Source: an uncultured Collinsella sp.
GTDB lineage: Bacteria > Actinomycetota > Coriobacteriia > Coriobacteriales > Coriobacteriaceae
NCBI GenBank assembly: GCA_958419975.1
Contig: CATZIG010000050.1
Coordinates: 1-10,389 of the forward strand
Direction: 5' to 3'
Length of the DNA stretch: 10,389 nt
The notes under the pieces: generated by a model
Told to the model about the DNA's origin: nothing
Databases searched by the model: none
What the model saw: only the letters and a program-made list of their open reading frames with translations
Shown: positions 1 to 6,920 of the stretch, piece by piece
Layout: each line of letters opens with the position of its first letter
Numbering within the stretch: position 1 is the first letter of the stretch
Translations under genes and position numbers: made by a program

Positions 1-208
1 GCTTGAGTGCGTCGACCTTGTGGCCGGCCTTGGCGCCATGGAAATAAATCTTGTCGTGCTCGGCGTCGAAGAAGTAGTTGACGGGAATGGCGTACGGGTA
101 GCCATCGTCGCCGTTGACGGCAAAGACGCCGCGCTTGCAGGTGGCGAGCAGTTCGCGCGCTTCCTCGTCAGTGATGGCGCGTTTCTTTCGACGTAAGGGC
201 CTAAACAT
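1..208 (-). CDS. Pyridoxamine 5'-phosphate oxidase-fold (NimA-like) flavoprotein, 5' part only
   Basis: Reading leftward from an ATG at 208-206, an open frame of 69 codons runs off the window edge, so only the N-terminal part is present. The start has a good Shine-Dalgarno (AAAGGA, about 220-215). The protein begins MFRPLRRKKRAITDEEAREL and continues through GDDGYPYAIPVNYFFD (about residues 33-48), then IYFHGAKAGHKVDAL near the edge. That pattern (an RP[ML]RRK-like start, G.DGYPY..PVNY, then FHGA..GHK) is typical of small PNPOx split-barrel proteins annotated as nitroimidazole-resistance NimA-like or flavin-binding proteins, usually around 150 residues. Such proteins bind FMN or a related cofactor; the substrate of this one cannot be told. 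It lies 41 nt downstream of the histidine kinase on the same strand with no terminator visible between, so co-transcription is possible. Confidence 0.85.
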   Translation of the reverse strand, partial: MFRPLRRKKRAITDEEARELLATCKRGVFAVNGDDGYPYAIPVNYFFDAEHDKIYFHGAKAGHKVDALK

Positions 209-249
209 CGTTGGCTTCCTTTCTGCTGCGTATGGTGGTTGGGCACAAA

Positions 250-3054
250 CTATAGCGAAACGGATCCGTTTTTCTTGATGCGGGCGAGTATGTTTTTGAG
301 CTTGTTAAAGTCGAGCGGTTTGGACAGATGGGCGTTCATGCCGGCGTCGTGTGCCGCCTTGGCGTCCTCGGCAAAGGCATTGGCGGTGAGCGCGATGATG
401 GGGATGTCGGCTGCATCGACCTTCTCGCTCAGGCGAATCGCGCGGGTTGCCTCATAGCCGTCCATGTCCGGCATCATAATGTCCATCAGAATGGCATCGA
501 AGCTGCCGGCGGGACGGCCAACGTATAGGTCGACCGCTTCGTTGCCATCGGCGGCGCGAGTTACGACAATGCCTTCGCTTTCGAGCAGCGCCTGGGCAAT
601 CTCGGCATTGAGCTCGTTATCTTCTGCCAAAAGAACGTTCATGCCGGCAAGCGAGCAGCTGTCTGCTTGCTCGTCCGCGCGTTCTCTTGCCTGAGGGTCT
701 TTGTCGATATCGAGCGGAATCTGGACGTTGAACGTACTTCCCACGCCAACCTTACTCGAAATCTCAATCGTACCGCCCATCAGTTCAATAAGCGACTTGA
801 CGATTGGCATGCCCATGCCAGTTCCTTGGAACTTGCTGCGCGCATCGTCACCTTCTTGGGCAAACGGCTCATAGATATGCTTTAAAAACTCGGGAGTCAT
901 GCCAATGCCGGTATCCGAAACGCTAAAGCAAAAGAGCGCGCGCCCGTCATCGAGTGGTTTGGTCTTTGAGCAAAAGGTGACGGAGCCGCCGCGCTTGTTG
1001 TACTTAATGCTGTTGTCTAACAGGTTGATCATGATCTGTCGGATATGGGTGGGACTGCCGATCATGTATGGCCCCGTGGCGTACGGCAGACTATTGTCCT
1101 GCATTGTGATGCCGTTATCGGATGCGCGGAGCTTGCACAGCACCAGCGTATCGTCACAGAGCTCTTTGAGGTTAAAAGATGCATGTTCCAGAGTTAGCTT
1201 GCGGTCTTCGATTTTGCCCATCTCAAGGATGTCGTTGATTAGCGAGAGCAGGTGATTGGCGGCAACACGCGCCTTGGCGCGGCTTTCGCGGGCGGCCTGT
1301 ATGTCGCCGTCTTTCAATTCCTCAATTTCGATAAGGCCCAGGATGCCGTTGAGCGGCGTGCGGATGTCGTGGCTCATACGTGTGAGGAATGCCGTCTTAG
1401 CGGCGTTGGCGGCATCGGCTTTTTTGCGCTCGGTTCGAGCGCGCACGAGCGCCCAGATGAGCAGGACGATGCCGACCGACAACATACCGATGAGGGTGGC
1501 TGCAATGGCGGTGCGGTTGCGATAAAGGAATTGAAGCGCGTTGGATTCCTGGGCCGTGTACGACGTGGAGGAGAAATTGCTTGCGGAGAGCGATTCTCCG
1601 GCATTGATGATGCCCTTGTTGATGATTCCCAGCAGCTCGGGCTTTCCGCGCGAAATCCAGCACGAGAGCTCACAGGTGTCAGGGAGCTCGACCGTCTCGC
1701 AGTCCTCGAGATCGTAACGGTCGCCAATGGTTTTTACGCGTGAACTGGGAGCGACGATGCAGTGCGCCGTTCCCTTCCTGAGGGCGTCGAACACTTCATC
1801 GTCGGATTGGTATTCAGTTACGGTCGCTGTGGGGAACAGACTTTCAAGTGCATTTTTGTTGATAAACGATGATTTGGTACAGGCGATGTTCTGGAGGTCT
1901 TTGTTCAGGTTGCTGCCGGTGTGGATGGCGGTGAGGGACATGGTCCCCAACGATACCGACTGCACAACGCCTATTTGCTCGGCAAACCAGTAATCTCGGT
2001 ATACCGGCAGCGCAACGTCTATGCTTCCCTTTGACAGGGCCTTTGACATCATCTTGTAGCTATCAAAGGCGACGGTTTTGACCGTAATGCCAAATTTATC
2101 GTGCAACGTTGTCGCAAGCGATGCGAGCGAGCCTTCCATTTTGCCGTCTTCGTCTTCGTTGCAGTAGGGGAGTTTGCCCGTAATGTAGCCGAGTGTGATG
2201 GTGTTGTCATTTGCTTTGAGCCAGGAACGTTCGGGGCCGTTGAGCGATGATGAACCGCTGTTTTGGGTCGAGTAGTTAGATTTGACTTCGTCGTTATAGC
2301 GTGGGTTGACGCGGGCGATTGCCGTCATGGCGGCATTGATGTCGTTCATCAGGTCGGGGCGGCTTTTGGGAACGGCAAAATAGTAGTCGCTCGAGCCGAT
2401 GTAGAACATGGGGGAGGCACTGGGCGACGAGGTCGTGTCGTTCATGATGACGGCATCGACTTCGTCGTTTGCGAGCGCATCAAAGAGATCGGATCCTCCG
2501 TCATACTCCCTGTATGTGCAGGTGACTCCCTCGTTGGCGAGCCACTGCTGGCCAACGAAGGTTTGCATAACGCCAGGGTTGTAGCCGATAGTGAGACCTT
2601 GGAGTGCTTGAGGGTCACCCTTTGCGAGGTCGTCACGGTCGGGCCTGGCGTAGATGTAGTAGCGCTCGGTGCCCTCGGGGTTCGAGGAAAAGAGCAGCTT
2701 TTGGGCGCGTTCCTCGGAGTAGGAGATGTTGGGCATGAGGTCGATTTCGCCCGCCTCGAGCATGTCCATAAGCTCGGTGAAGGTGCCAGAGACGTATTCG
2801 TACCGCCAACCGGGCGTGTAGTACGATAGGGTCTGGAGGTACTCGTAGCCCCATCCCGAGAGACGCTCGCCGGGGGTGCCGTCCTGGAAGCCCTCGTTGT
2901 TGACGAGCCAACCAACGCGGATCGTCTTGACCTGCTGATCGGATTCGGCGGCAAAGGCGGGGGCGGGTATGACGGCGCTCAGTACGGCGAACGCAGCAAG
3001 CGCGACGGCCAGGGTGCGACATATAACTGAACGAAGGACAGCGGAAGCTCTCAC
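250..3054 (-). CDS. Hybrid sensor histidine kinase with tandem periplasmic solute-binding domains
   Basis: A BvgS/EvgS-like membrane sensor of 934 residues from the GTG at 3054-3052. That start has a well-placed AGGA (6-nt gap). An in-frame ATG at 3087 would add 11 residues but has no Shine-Dalgarno. Order of parts (GTG numbering): signal peptide 1-35 with an AFA/AE cleavage site; two family-3 solute-binding-like domains (about 43-235 and 285-500); a membrane helix at about 515-537; a dimerisation/phosphoacceptor domain with MSHDIRTPLNG (His562, codon 1369-1371); an ATPase domain with NLLDNSIKYNKRGG, VSDTGIGM, IYEPFAQ and GTGMGMPIVKSL; and a C-terminal receiver with AEDN, Asp858 in LMDIMMPDMDG (codon 481-483), ALTANAF and LSKP. 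There is no Hpt domain and no response-regulator gene in view, so the output partner is unknown. The paired binding domains suggest sensing of amino acids or similar small solutes. TATTGT at about 3081-3076 could be its -10, which would favour the GTG start. Confidence 0.93.
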   Translation of the reverse strand: MRASAVLRSVICRTLAVALAAFAVLSAVIPAPAFAAESDQQVKTIRVGWLVNNEGFQDGTPGERLSGWGYEYLQTLSYYTPGWRYEYVSGTFTELMDMLEAGEIDLMPNISYSEERAQKLLFSSNPEGTERYYIYARPDRDDLAKGDPQALQGLTIGYNPGVMQTFVGQQWLANEGVTCTYREYDGGSDLFDALANDEVDAVIMNDTTSSPSASPMFYIGSSDYYFAVPKSRPDLMNDINAAMTAIARVNPRYNDEVKSNYSTQNSGSSSLNGPERSWLKANDNTITLGYITGKLPYCNEDEDGKMEGSLASLATTLHDKFGITVKTVAFDSYKMMSKALSKGSIDVALPVYRDYWFAEQIGVVQSVSLGTMSLTAIHTGSNLNKDLQNIACTKSSFINKNALESLFPTATVTEYQSDDEVFDALRKGTAHCIVAPSSRVKTIGDRYDLEDCETVELPDTCELSCWISRGKPELLGIINKGIINAGESLSASNFSSTSYTAQESNALQFLYRNRTAIAATLIGMLSVGIVLLIWALVRARTERKKADAANAAKTAFLTRMSHDIRTPLNGILGLIEIEELKDGDIQAARESRAKARVAANHLLSLINDILEMGKIEDRKLTLEHASFNLKELCDDTLVLCKLRASDNGITMQDNSLPYATGPYMIGSPTHIRQIMINLLDNSIKYNKRGGSVTFCSKTKPLDDGRALFCFSVSDTGIGMTPEFLKHIYEPFAQEGDDARSKFQGTGMGMPIVKSLIELMGGTIEISSKVGVGSTFNVQIPLDIDKDPQARERADEQADSCSLAGMNVLLAEDNELNAEIAQALLESEGIVVTRAADGNEAVDLYVGRPAGSFDAILMDIMMPDMDGYEATRAIRLSEKVDAADIPIIALTANAFAEDAKAAHDAGMNAHLSKPLDFNKLKNILARIKKNGSVSL

Positions 3055-3093
3055 GTGCAATCCTAACGAATCGAGACAATACCGCATAAGGAT

Positions 3094-3124
3094 ACCAGCT
3101 CAGCCTGCCCAGTCGGCAGCTGGT
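3094..3124. other. Stem-loop beside the long inverted repeat
   Basis: ACCAGCT (3094-3100) pairs with AGCTGGT (3118-3124), with an inner GCC/GGC helix (3103-3105 with 3115-3117). It sits one base from the larger inverted repeat and upstream of both divergent genes. It has no T-tract, so it does not look like an intrinsic terminator. Confidence 0.5.
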
Positions 3125-3125
3125 G

Positions 3126-3177
3126 GTCATTGGGGACGTTCTTAAACGACTAGTCATTTAAGAACGTCCCCAATGAC
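3126..3177. repeat. Perfect 21-bp inverted repeat with 10-nt loop, REP-like palindromic element
   Basis: The arm at 3126-3146 (core TTGGGGACGTTCTTAAA) is the exact reverse complement of the arm at 3157-3177. The 10-nt loop (3147-3156) itself contains the palindrome GACTAGTC (3148-3155), and GACTAGT recurs just outside the right arm (3175-3181). The element lies between divergent genes, so a shared terminator role is unlikely. A G-rich arm with a GGGGAC core and a perfect stem in an intergenic gap is the general look of a mobile palindromic repeat (REP, BIME or MITE-like). That class assignment is inference; a second copy elsewhere in the genome would be needed to confirm it. Transcripts entering either flanking gene from upstream would carry the hairpin in their leader. 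Confidence 0.8.
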
Positions 3178-3250
3178 TAGTTTCGTTTGCGGGGGAGGCG
3201 TGGGACAATACCGAGCGAACGTGATTGGGCGTCTGGGAAAAGGGGTCGCG

Positions 3251-3676
3251 ATGAACAAGTTGAGGACGCTTGCCGACGTGTTGCGCCAGGCTGGCTTTGC
3301 GCGCATCACGGGCCTGTTTCTTATCTTCTATCTGCTGTGCTCGACGGCCGTTTGGCTGTCCGAGCCCACGACCCTCACGTTTGGCGATGGCCTGTGGTTT
3401 AGCTTTGAGACGGTCTCGACCATCGGCTTTGGTGACATTCCGGCCGAGACACCGGTTGCCCGCGCCATTACCGTCATTCTGAGCGTCATCAGCATCTTCT
3501 ACATCGCCATGCTCACGGGCGTGGCGGTGAACTACTGCAATATGCTCATCAAGATGCGTCAAAAGGACACCATGGCGCGTTTTATGGATGATCTGGAGCA
3601 TTTGGAAGAGCTCGATCGTGACGAGCTTGCCGATCTTTCGCGTCGCGTGCGCGAGTATCGTCGACGCCAGCGCTAG
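3251..3676 (+). CDS. Two-TM potassium channel (ion_trans_2 / KcsA type)
   Basis: A 141-residue membrane protein. The ATG at 3251 is preceded by AAAAGGGG (about 3239-3246), a good ribosome site. An upstream in-frame ATG at 3173 lies inside the inverted repeat and would add an unlikely 26 residues. The layout is helix 1 (about 19-37), a pore helix (about 45-56), the filter TIGFGD (57-62, equivalent to the canonical TVGYGD), helix 2 (about 69-92) and a charged, probably helical cytoplasmic tail (93-141) ending RRVREYRRRQR. It should assemble as a tetramer forming a K+-selective pore. No RCK or cyclic-nucleotide domain is attached, so any gating input must come from the short tail, voltage-independent pore properties or a partner. 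It is 36 nt upstream of the LOG gene and probably shares its transcript. Confidence 0.9.
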   Translation: MNKLRTLADVLRQAGFARITGLFLIFYLLCSTAVWLSEPTTLTFGDGLWFSFETVSTIGFGDIPAETPVARAITVILSVISIFYIAMLTGVAVNYCNMLIKMRQKDTMARFMDDLEHLEELDRDELADLSRRVREYRRRQR

Positions 3677-3712
3677 AACGGGCGCCACGCGTCACGATGA
3701 GGGGGACTGAAT

Positions 3713-4246
3713 ATGAATATCACCGTGTATCTGGGTGCCAGTGTCGGCAATGATCCGGCATTTCTGCCCGCGGTGCAGGAGCTGGGCAACTGGATTGGCG
3801 CCAACGGGCACGCGCTGGTATACGGCGGGTCCAAATCGGGCCTGATGGGTGCGCTCGCCGATAGCGTACTCGAGGCGGGTGGACACGTGACGGGTGTGGA
3901 GCCGAGCTTTTTTATCGAGGCCGAGTTTCAGCATGACGGTATCGACGACCTTATCGTGACGAGCGATATGGCAGAGCGTAAAGCAAAGATGATCGAGCTC
4001 GGCGATGCGTTCATCGCCTTTCCCGGTGGGACGGGTACGCTCGAGGAGATTGCCGAGGTTATGTCCGCGGTATCGTTGGGACACCTGAGTGCTCCGTGCA
4101 TCCTGTATAACCTGGACGGTTACTACAACGACCTTAAGGCGCTGCTCGAGCACATGATTGATAAGGGCTTATCGAGCCCACGGCGCCAGCAAGGCATTTA
4201 CTTTGCCGAGGATCTGCACGAAATCGCATCAATTATCAACGGATAA
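3713..4246 (+). CDS. LOG family protein (TIGR00730; nucleoside 5'-monophosphate phosphoribohydrolase)
   Basis: A 177-residue Rossmann-fold protein, close to the usual family length of 180-195. The ATG at 3713 follows a GAGGGGG ribosome site. Diagnostic motifs are GGSKSGLMG (38-46), the conserved Arg-Lys in MAERKAKM (R89, K90) and the signature PGGTGTLEE (104-112), which carries the catalytic glutamate region of the LOG/lysine-decarboxylase-like family. Family members release the base from cytokinin-type or ordinary nucleoside monophosphates; in bacteria the physiological substrate is mostly unsettled. Old annotations as lysine decarboxylase are not supported by the fold. It follows the potassium-channel gene by 36 nt, suggesting an operon, but no functional link between the two is obvious. 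Confidence 0.93.
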   Translation: MNITVYLGASVGNDPAFLPAVQELGNWIGANGHALVYGGSKSGLMGALADSVLEAGGHVTGVEPSFFIEAEFQHDGIDDLIVTSDMAERKAKMIELGDAFIAFPGGTGTLEEIAEVMSAVSLGHLSAPCILYNLDGYYNDLKALLEHMIDKGLSSPRRQQGIYFAEDLHEIASIING

Positions 4247-4281
4247 GCCTTGAGCCTGTCCCGCCGTGGTCTCCGGTGGCT

Positions 4282-4300
4282 CCGTTTGCAGCGCAGACGG
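4282..4300 (+). terminator. Weak hairpin after the LOG gene, possible terminator
   Basis: CCGTTTGC (4282-4289) pairs with GCAGACGG (4293-4300) across a 3-nt loop, with one G-T pair, 36 nt past the LOG stop codon. It is followed by TTGGCTTGT, which is only moderately T-rich, so the call is tentative. Confidence 0.3.
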
Positions 4301-4326
4301 TTGGCTTGTCTGGGCCACGCTCGCTC

Positions 4327-4332
4327 TACAAT
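4327..4332 (+). promoter_or_regulatory. Candidate -10 element (TACAAT) of the ClC gene
   Basis: TACAAT lies 39 nt before the ATG at 4372. The 9-mer CTACAATAA at 4326-4334 recurs exactly at 9414-9422 upstream of prfC, which supports it being a real -10 region. No good -35 is seen at 16-18 bp; the nearest matches are TTGTCT (15-bp gap) and TTGGCT (20-bp gap). Confidence 0.4.
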
Positions 4333-4371
4333 AAAGCGTATCTATGTCGACTTTGACCGCGGGAGGACCCG

Positions 4372-5676
4372 ATGGACAACCTTGCCAAACCCACAAACCG
4401 CGCGCTGTTTTTAGTTAGCGTTGCCGTGACCGGTGCGTTCGCAGGTGCCGCGGTCTGGCTGTTCTTTTTCGCGATGGAGCACGGTATCGACTATCTGTGG
4501 ACCGAGATTCCGCACGCGCTGGGCGTCGCTTCGCCCGAGCTTGCCAGCGGTCCGTTTGGCTTTCTGCCGTACCCGTTTTTTGTCTGCCTGCTGGGCGGCC
4601 TGTTAATCGGCCTGTACGAAAAGATGACAGGCACCAAGACCGATGACCTCAACCAGGTGATGGCTAAGGTTAAGCAAGACGGGCGCTACCCGTACGACAA
4701 CCTGGGCAAGCTTTCGCTCGCGGCATTGCTGCCGCTGCTGTTTGGCGGAAGTATTGGACCGGAGGCCGGCCTGACCGGCGTTATCGCGGGTCTGTGCAGC
4801 TGGGTCGGCGACCGCATGCGTCGCTTTGGCGCCGAGTTTAGGGAGCTCACGCTGCTGGGCACCCAGGCTGCCCTGACGGCGCTCTTTACCGCGCCCGTCT
4901 TTGGCTTTGTGGCACCGCTTGCCGGTAGCGCCGACGGCCAGGGCGAAGATGTCGACGATGAGCCCGCGTCCGGCGAGATCACCATCAAGTTGCCCAAGGC
5001 GCAAAAGACGGTGGTCTACGGTATTGCGATTGCCGGCGGTCTGGGTACCTACCTGCTGCTTGGCCAGCTTGTGGGCGGCGGCATGGGCATGCCCAGGTTC
5101 GAGTCCGCCGAGGTGGGCAACCTAGAGCTTACCTGGCTCGTCCCTCTGTCGTTGATCGGAACAATCTGCGGCTGGCTGTACTTTGTCTCCGAGCACGCAA
5201 GCGAGGCACTGTCCCATGCAATAGGGGAGCGCCCTGTCGTCAAGGCCATGCTGGCCGGTCTGGCGCTCGCCATCTGCGGCACGGTCCTGCCCTACACCAT
5301 GTTTGCCGGCGAGACTCAGGCCGACGTGCTCATGGAAACCTACCTGACCATTCCCGCTGGCGTGCTTATCGCGACCGGTCTGGTCAAGGCCATGCTGACC
5401 CCCGCCCTCATCAACCTTGGTTGGCGCGGCGGTCACTTCTTCCCCGTTATCTTCTCAGGCGCAAGCCTGGGCTATGGCCTTGCCATCCTCACCGGCGCAG
5501 ATCCGGTCTTTTGCGTCGCCGTCTGCACGGCATCGACGATGGGTGCGGTCATGCGCCAGCCTGTCATGGTTGTGGGCCTGCTGCTTATGTGCTTTCCGCT
5601 CAAGGGCATCGTCTGCATGATCATCGCCGCCGTTATCGCCGCCGGCATTCCGCTGCCCAAGCCGCTGCGCAAGTAG
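4372..5676 (+). CDS. Divergent ClC-family voltage-gated chloride channel / ion transporter
   Basis: A 434-residue polytopic membrane protein starting at an ATG preceded by GGGAGGA. It belongs to the ClC superfamily by its length, about ten or more hydrophobic segments, the motif FGGSIGPEAG (124-133) in the place of the canonical G-R/K-E-G-P filter loop, and GGHFFP (353-358) matching the family GxFxP motif. It differs from textbook ClC proteins. The residue corresponding to the external gating glutamate is Ile128, with a glutamate (E131) three residues later. The GSGIP loop expected near residues 86-92 is replaced by GTKTDD. A hydrophilic, acidic loop (about 185-205, DGQGEDVDDEP) separates the halves. 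Ion choice and channel-versus-antiporter mode cannot be deduced; chloride or fluoride should not be assumed. No CBS domains are present. It is convergent with the EamA gene. Confidence 0.88.
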   Translation: MDNLAKPTNRALFLVSVAVTGAFAGAAVWLFFFAMEHGIDYLWTEIPHALGVASPELASGPFGFLPYPFFVCLLGGLLIGLYEKMTGTKTDDLNQVMAKVKQDGRYPYDNLGKLSLAALLPLLFGGSIGPEAGLTGVIAGLCSWVGDRMRRFGAEFRELTLLGTQAALTALFTAPVFGFVAPLAGSADGQGEDVDDEPASGEITIKLPKAQKTVVYGIAIAGGLGTYLLLGQLVGGGMGMPRFESAEVGNLELTWLVPLSLIGTICGWLYFVSEHASEALSHAIGERPVVKAMLAGLALAICGTVLPYTMFAGETQADVLMETYLTIPAGVLIATGLVKAMLTPALINLGWRGGHFFPVIFSGASLGYGLAILTGADPVFCVAVCTASTMGAVMRQPVMVVGLLLMCFPLKGIVCMIIAAVIAAGIPLPKPLRK

Positions 5677-5770
5677 CACGGTAGCGCGCAGTCAGTACAA
5701 ACATCTCAAGTCCGGTGCGGGCGCTGTGTCACGGATTTGCGGGTGGACTGGATTTCGTTCGGTATCGGCG

Positions 5771-6646
5771 CTACTTCCAAATTGCAAGCGCGGCGGTGCC
5801 CAGTACGATGAGGGCGAGACCGATGGCGCTGCGGCGGGAGAGTTTTTCGTTGAATGCCAGGCGCGCAAATAGCACCGATACGACAATCGATAGTTTGTCG
5901 ATCTGCACCACGACACTCACCTGGCCTGCAGCGATGGCATAGTAATAGAGCAGCCACGATGCTCCAGTCGCGATGCCCGATGTTGCGAGAAATGTGAGTT
6001 CGCGCCGGTCAACGTGCGCGACCTGCTCCAGTTTTCCCTTGGCTGCCACGATTGCCCATGCCATAACCAGTACCACGCAGGTGCGGATTGCCGTGGCCAG
6101 GTTTGACTCGACGCCTTCGATGCCGATCTTGGCGAGGACGGAGGTGAGTGCCGCGAACACGGCGGCGCCGAGGGCGTAAGCGAGCCAGGTTCGGTCTTGC
6201 TGCTGCTCGGGTTCGGCGGACTGCTTCTTCTCGATCATTAAAAACGTGCCGAGGGTGATGACAGCGGTTCCCACGAGCTTAACCGCAAGGTTGCTCGTCT
6301 CGTCAAAAAGCGCGATGGCGACCAGCGCGGCGAGCACGGTGCTCATCTTGTCGACCGGTACGACCTTATTGACATTTCCGATGCTCAACGCCTTAAAGTA
6401 ACAAATCCACGAAGCACCGGTAGCGAGTCCCGAGAGGACGAGAAAGAGCCAGGATCTGGGTTCGATGCTGCCAATGGTTCCAATGGATCCAGAAATGCCC
6501 GCCATTGCCCAGGCGAAAACGAGCACCACGCAGGTGCGAATGGCCGTCGCGACATCGGAGTCGGTCTGCTTGATGCCGCATTTGGCCAAGATGGATGTGA
6601 TGCCGGCAAAGAATGCTGACGCAAATGCTGCGACAACCCACGACAC
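5771..6646 (-). CDS. EamA/DMT-superfamily drug-metabolite transporter
   Basis: A 291-residue protein with about ten hydrophobic helices, the standard size for the EamA branch of the drug/metabolite transporters. Translation starts at a GTG (6646-6644) with a strong AAGGAGG 10 nt upstream. The two EamA halves are still clearly alike: SILAKCGI...VATAIRTCVVLVFAWA in the first half and SVLAKIGI...LATAIRTCVVLVMAWA in the second, offset by exactly 151 codons, with 14 identical bases (6525-6538 and 6072-6085). Members export or import small metabolites, amino acids or drugs across the inner membrane. The substrate is not predictable here and no neighbouring pathway gene hints at one. The 3' end is convergent with the ClC gene, with 94 nt between stop codons and no clear terminator. 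Confidence 0.92.
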   Translation of the reverse strand: MSWVVAAFASAFFAGITSILAKCGIKQTDSDVATAIRTCVVLVFAWAMAGISGSIGTIGSIEPRSWLFLVLSGLATGASWICYFKALSIGNVNKVVPVDKMSTVLAALVAIALFDETSNLAVKLVGTAVITLGTFLMIEKKQSAEPEQQQDRTWLAYALGAAVFAALTSVLAKIGIEGVESNLATAIRTCVVLVMAWAIVAAKGKLEQVAHVDRRELTFLATSGIATGASWLLYYYAIAAGQVSVVVQIDKLSIVVSVLFARLAFNEKLSRRSAIGLALIVLGTAALAIWK

Positions 6647-6920
6647 GGGTGCGGTGCCTCCTTGGATAATGGGTTTATCCTGCGAGTTTTATGGACATGA
6701 GGATACCGCCCCTCCATGAAGGTTTGATATGGCCGCGGCGAGACGGGGGTTATGTTCCGGGGAGCCATTTGGTGAAGGCTCGAATTGTCGATATGCTGTC
6801 GGCTTCTCTTTGGTTGCCAAGATTTAAACGGCATGCCGTGAAGGGCGGTAGCGACGTTGTCGCTGCTTCGTCTTATCTAGTAAATGAGGTGGGGTGCCGC
6901 CCAAGTCCTTTAGCTGTCGA
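6647..6920. other. Intergenic region between ABC permease stop and EamA start
   Basis: This 274-nt gap holds no gene I can support. It contains a perfect 12-bp palindrome ACGGCATGCCGT (6828-6839) and a hairpin AGCGAC-GTT-GTCGCT (6850-6864). On the minus strand the palindrome is followed by TTTAAATCTT, so it could weakly terminate the ABC operon. No convincing -35/-10 pair was found for the EamA gene. Confidence 0.4.
6663..6679 (-). promoter_or_regulatory. Leader inverted repeat abutting the EamA ribosome site
   Basis: GGATAA and TTATCC form a perfect 6-bp inverted repeat with a 5-nt gap. On the minus strand it ends immediately before the AAGGAGG ribosome site of the EamA transporter. It could be a repressor operator or an RNA hairpin limiting ribosome access. 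The match is short, so confidence is low. Confidence 0.35.

Larger units (their letters stand above)
3075..3213. repeat. 10-bp direct repeat GACAATACCG flanking two stem-loops
   Basis: GACAATACCG occurs at 3075-3084 and again at 3204-3213, both on the plus strand, bracketing the stem-loops at 3094-3124 and 3126-3177. It could be a target-site duplication around an inserted element of about 120 bp, a pair of regulator sites, or coincidence. The right copy lies near the expected -10 position of the potassium-channel gene (GACAAT). The left copy, read on the minus strand, contains TATTGT, a possible -10 for the kinase gene. The two copies may therefore simply be two related promoter elements. 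Confidence 0.4.

Noticed and set aside
258..271. Palindrome AAACGGATCCGTTT near the kinase stop as a terminator
   Set aside because: It is inside the coding sequence and, in the direction of transcription, is not followed by a T-tract.
2263..2829. Plus-strand open frame of 188 codons opposite the histidine kinase
   Set aside because: It is antisense to the first binding domain, with valine/glycine-rich low-complexity translation typical of a shadow frame.
3158..3688. Minus-strand open frame of 176 codons opposite the potassium channel
   Set aside because: It overlaps the clear channel gene and the inverted repeat and has no recognisable domain.
5681..5774. Inverted repeat GTAGCGC/GCGCTAC between the convergent ClC and EamA genes
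   Set aside because: Only 7 bp with an 80-nt gap, overlapping the EamA stop codon; likely chance.
6661..6720. Guanidine-II (mini-ykkC) riboswitch before the EamA transporter
   Set aside because: That class needs two hairpins with ACGR loops; the only hairpin here has an ACCCA loop.
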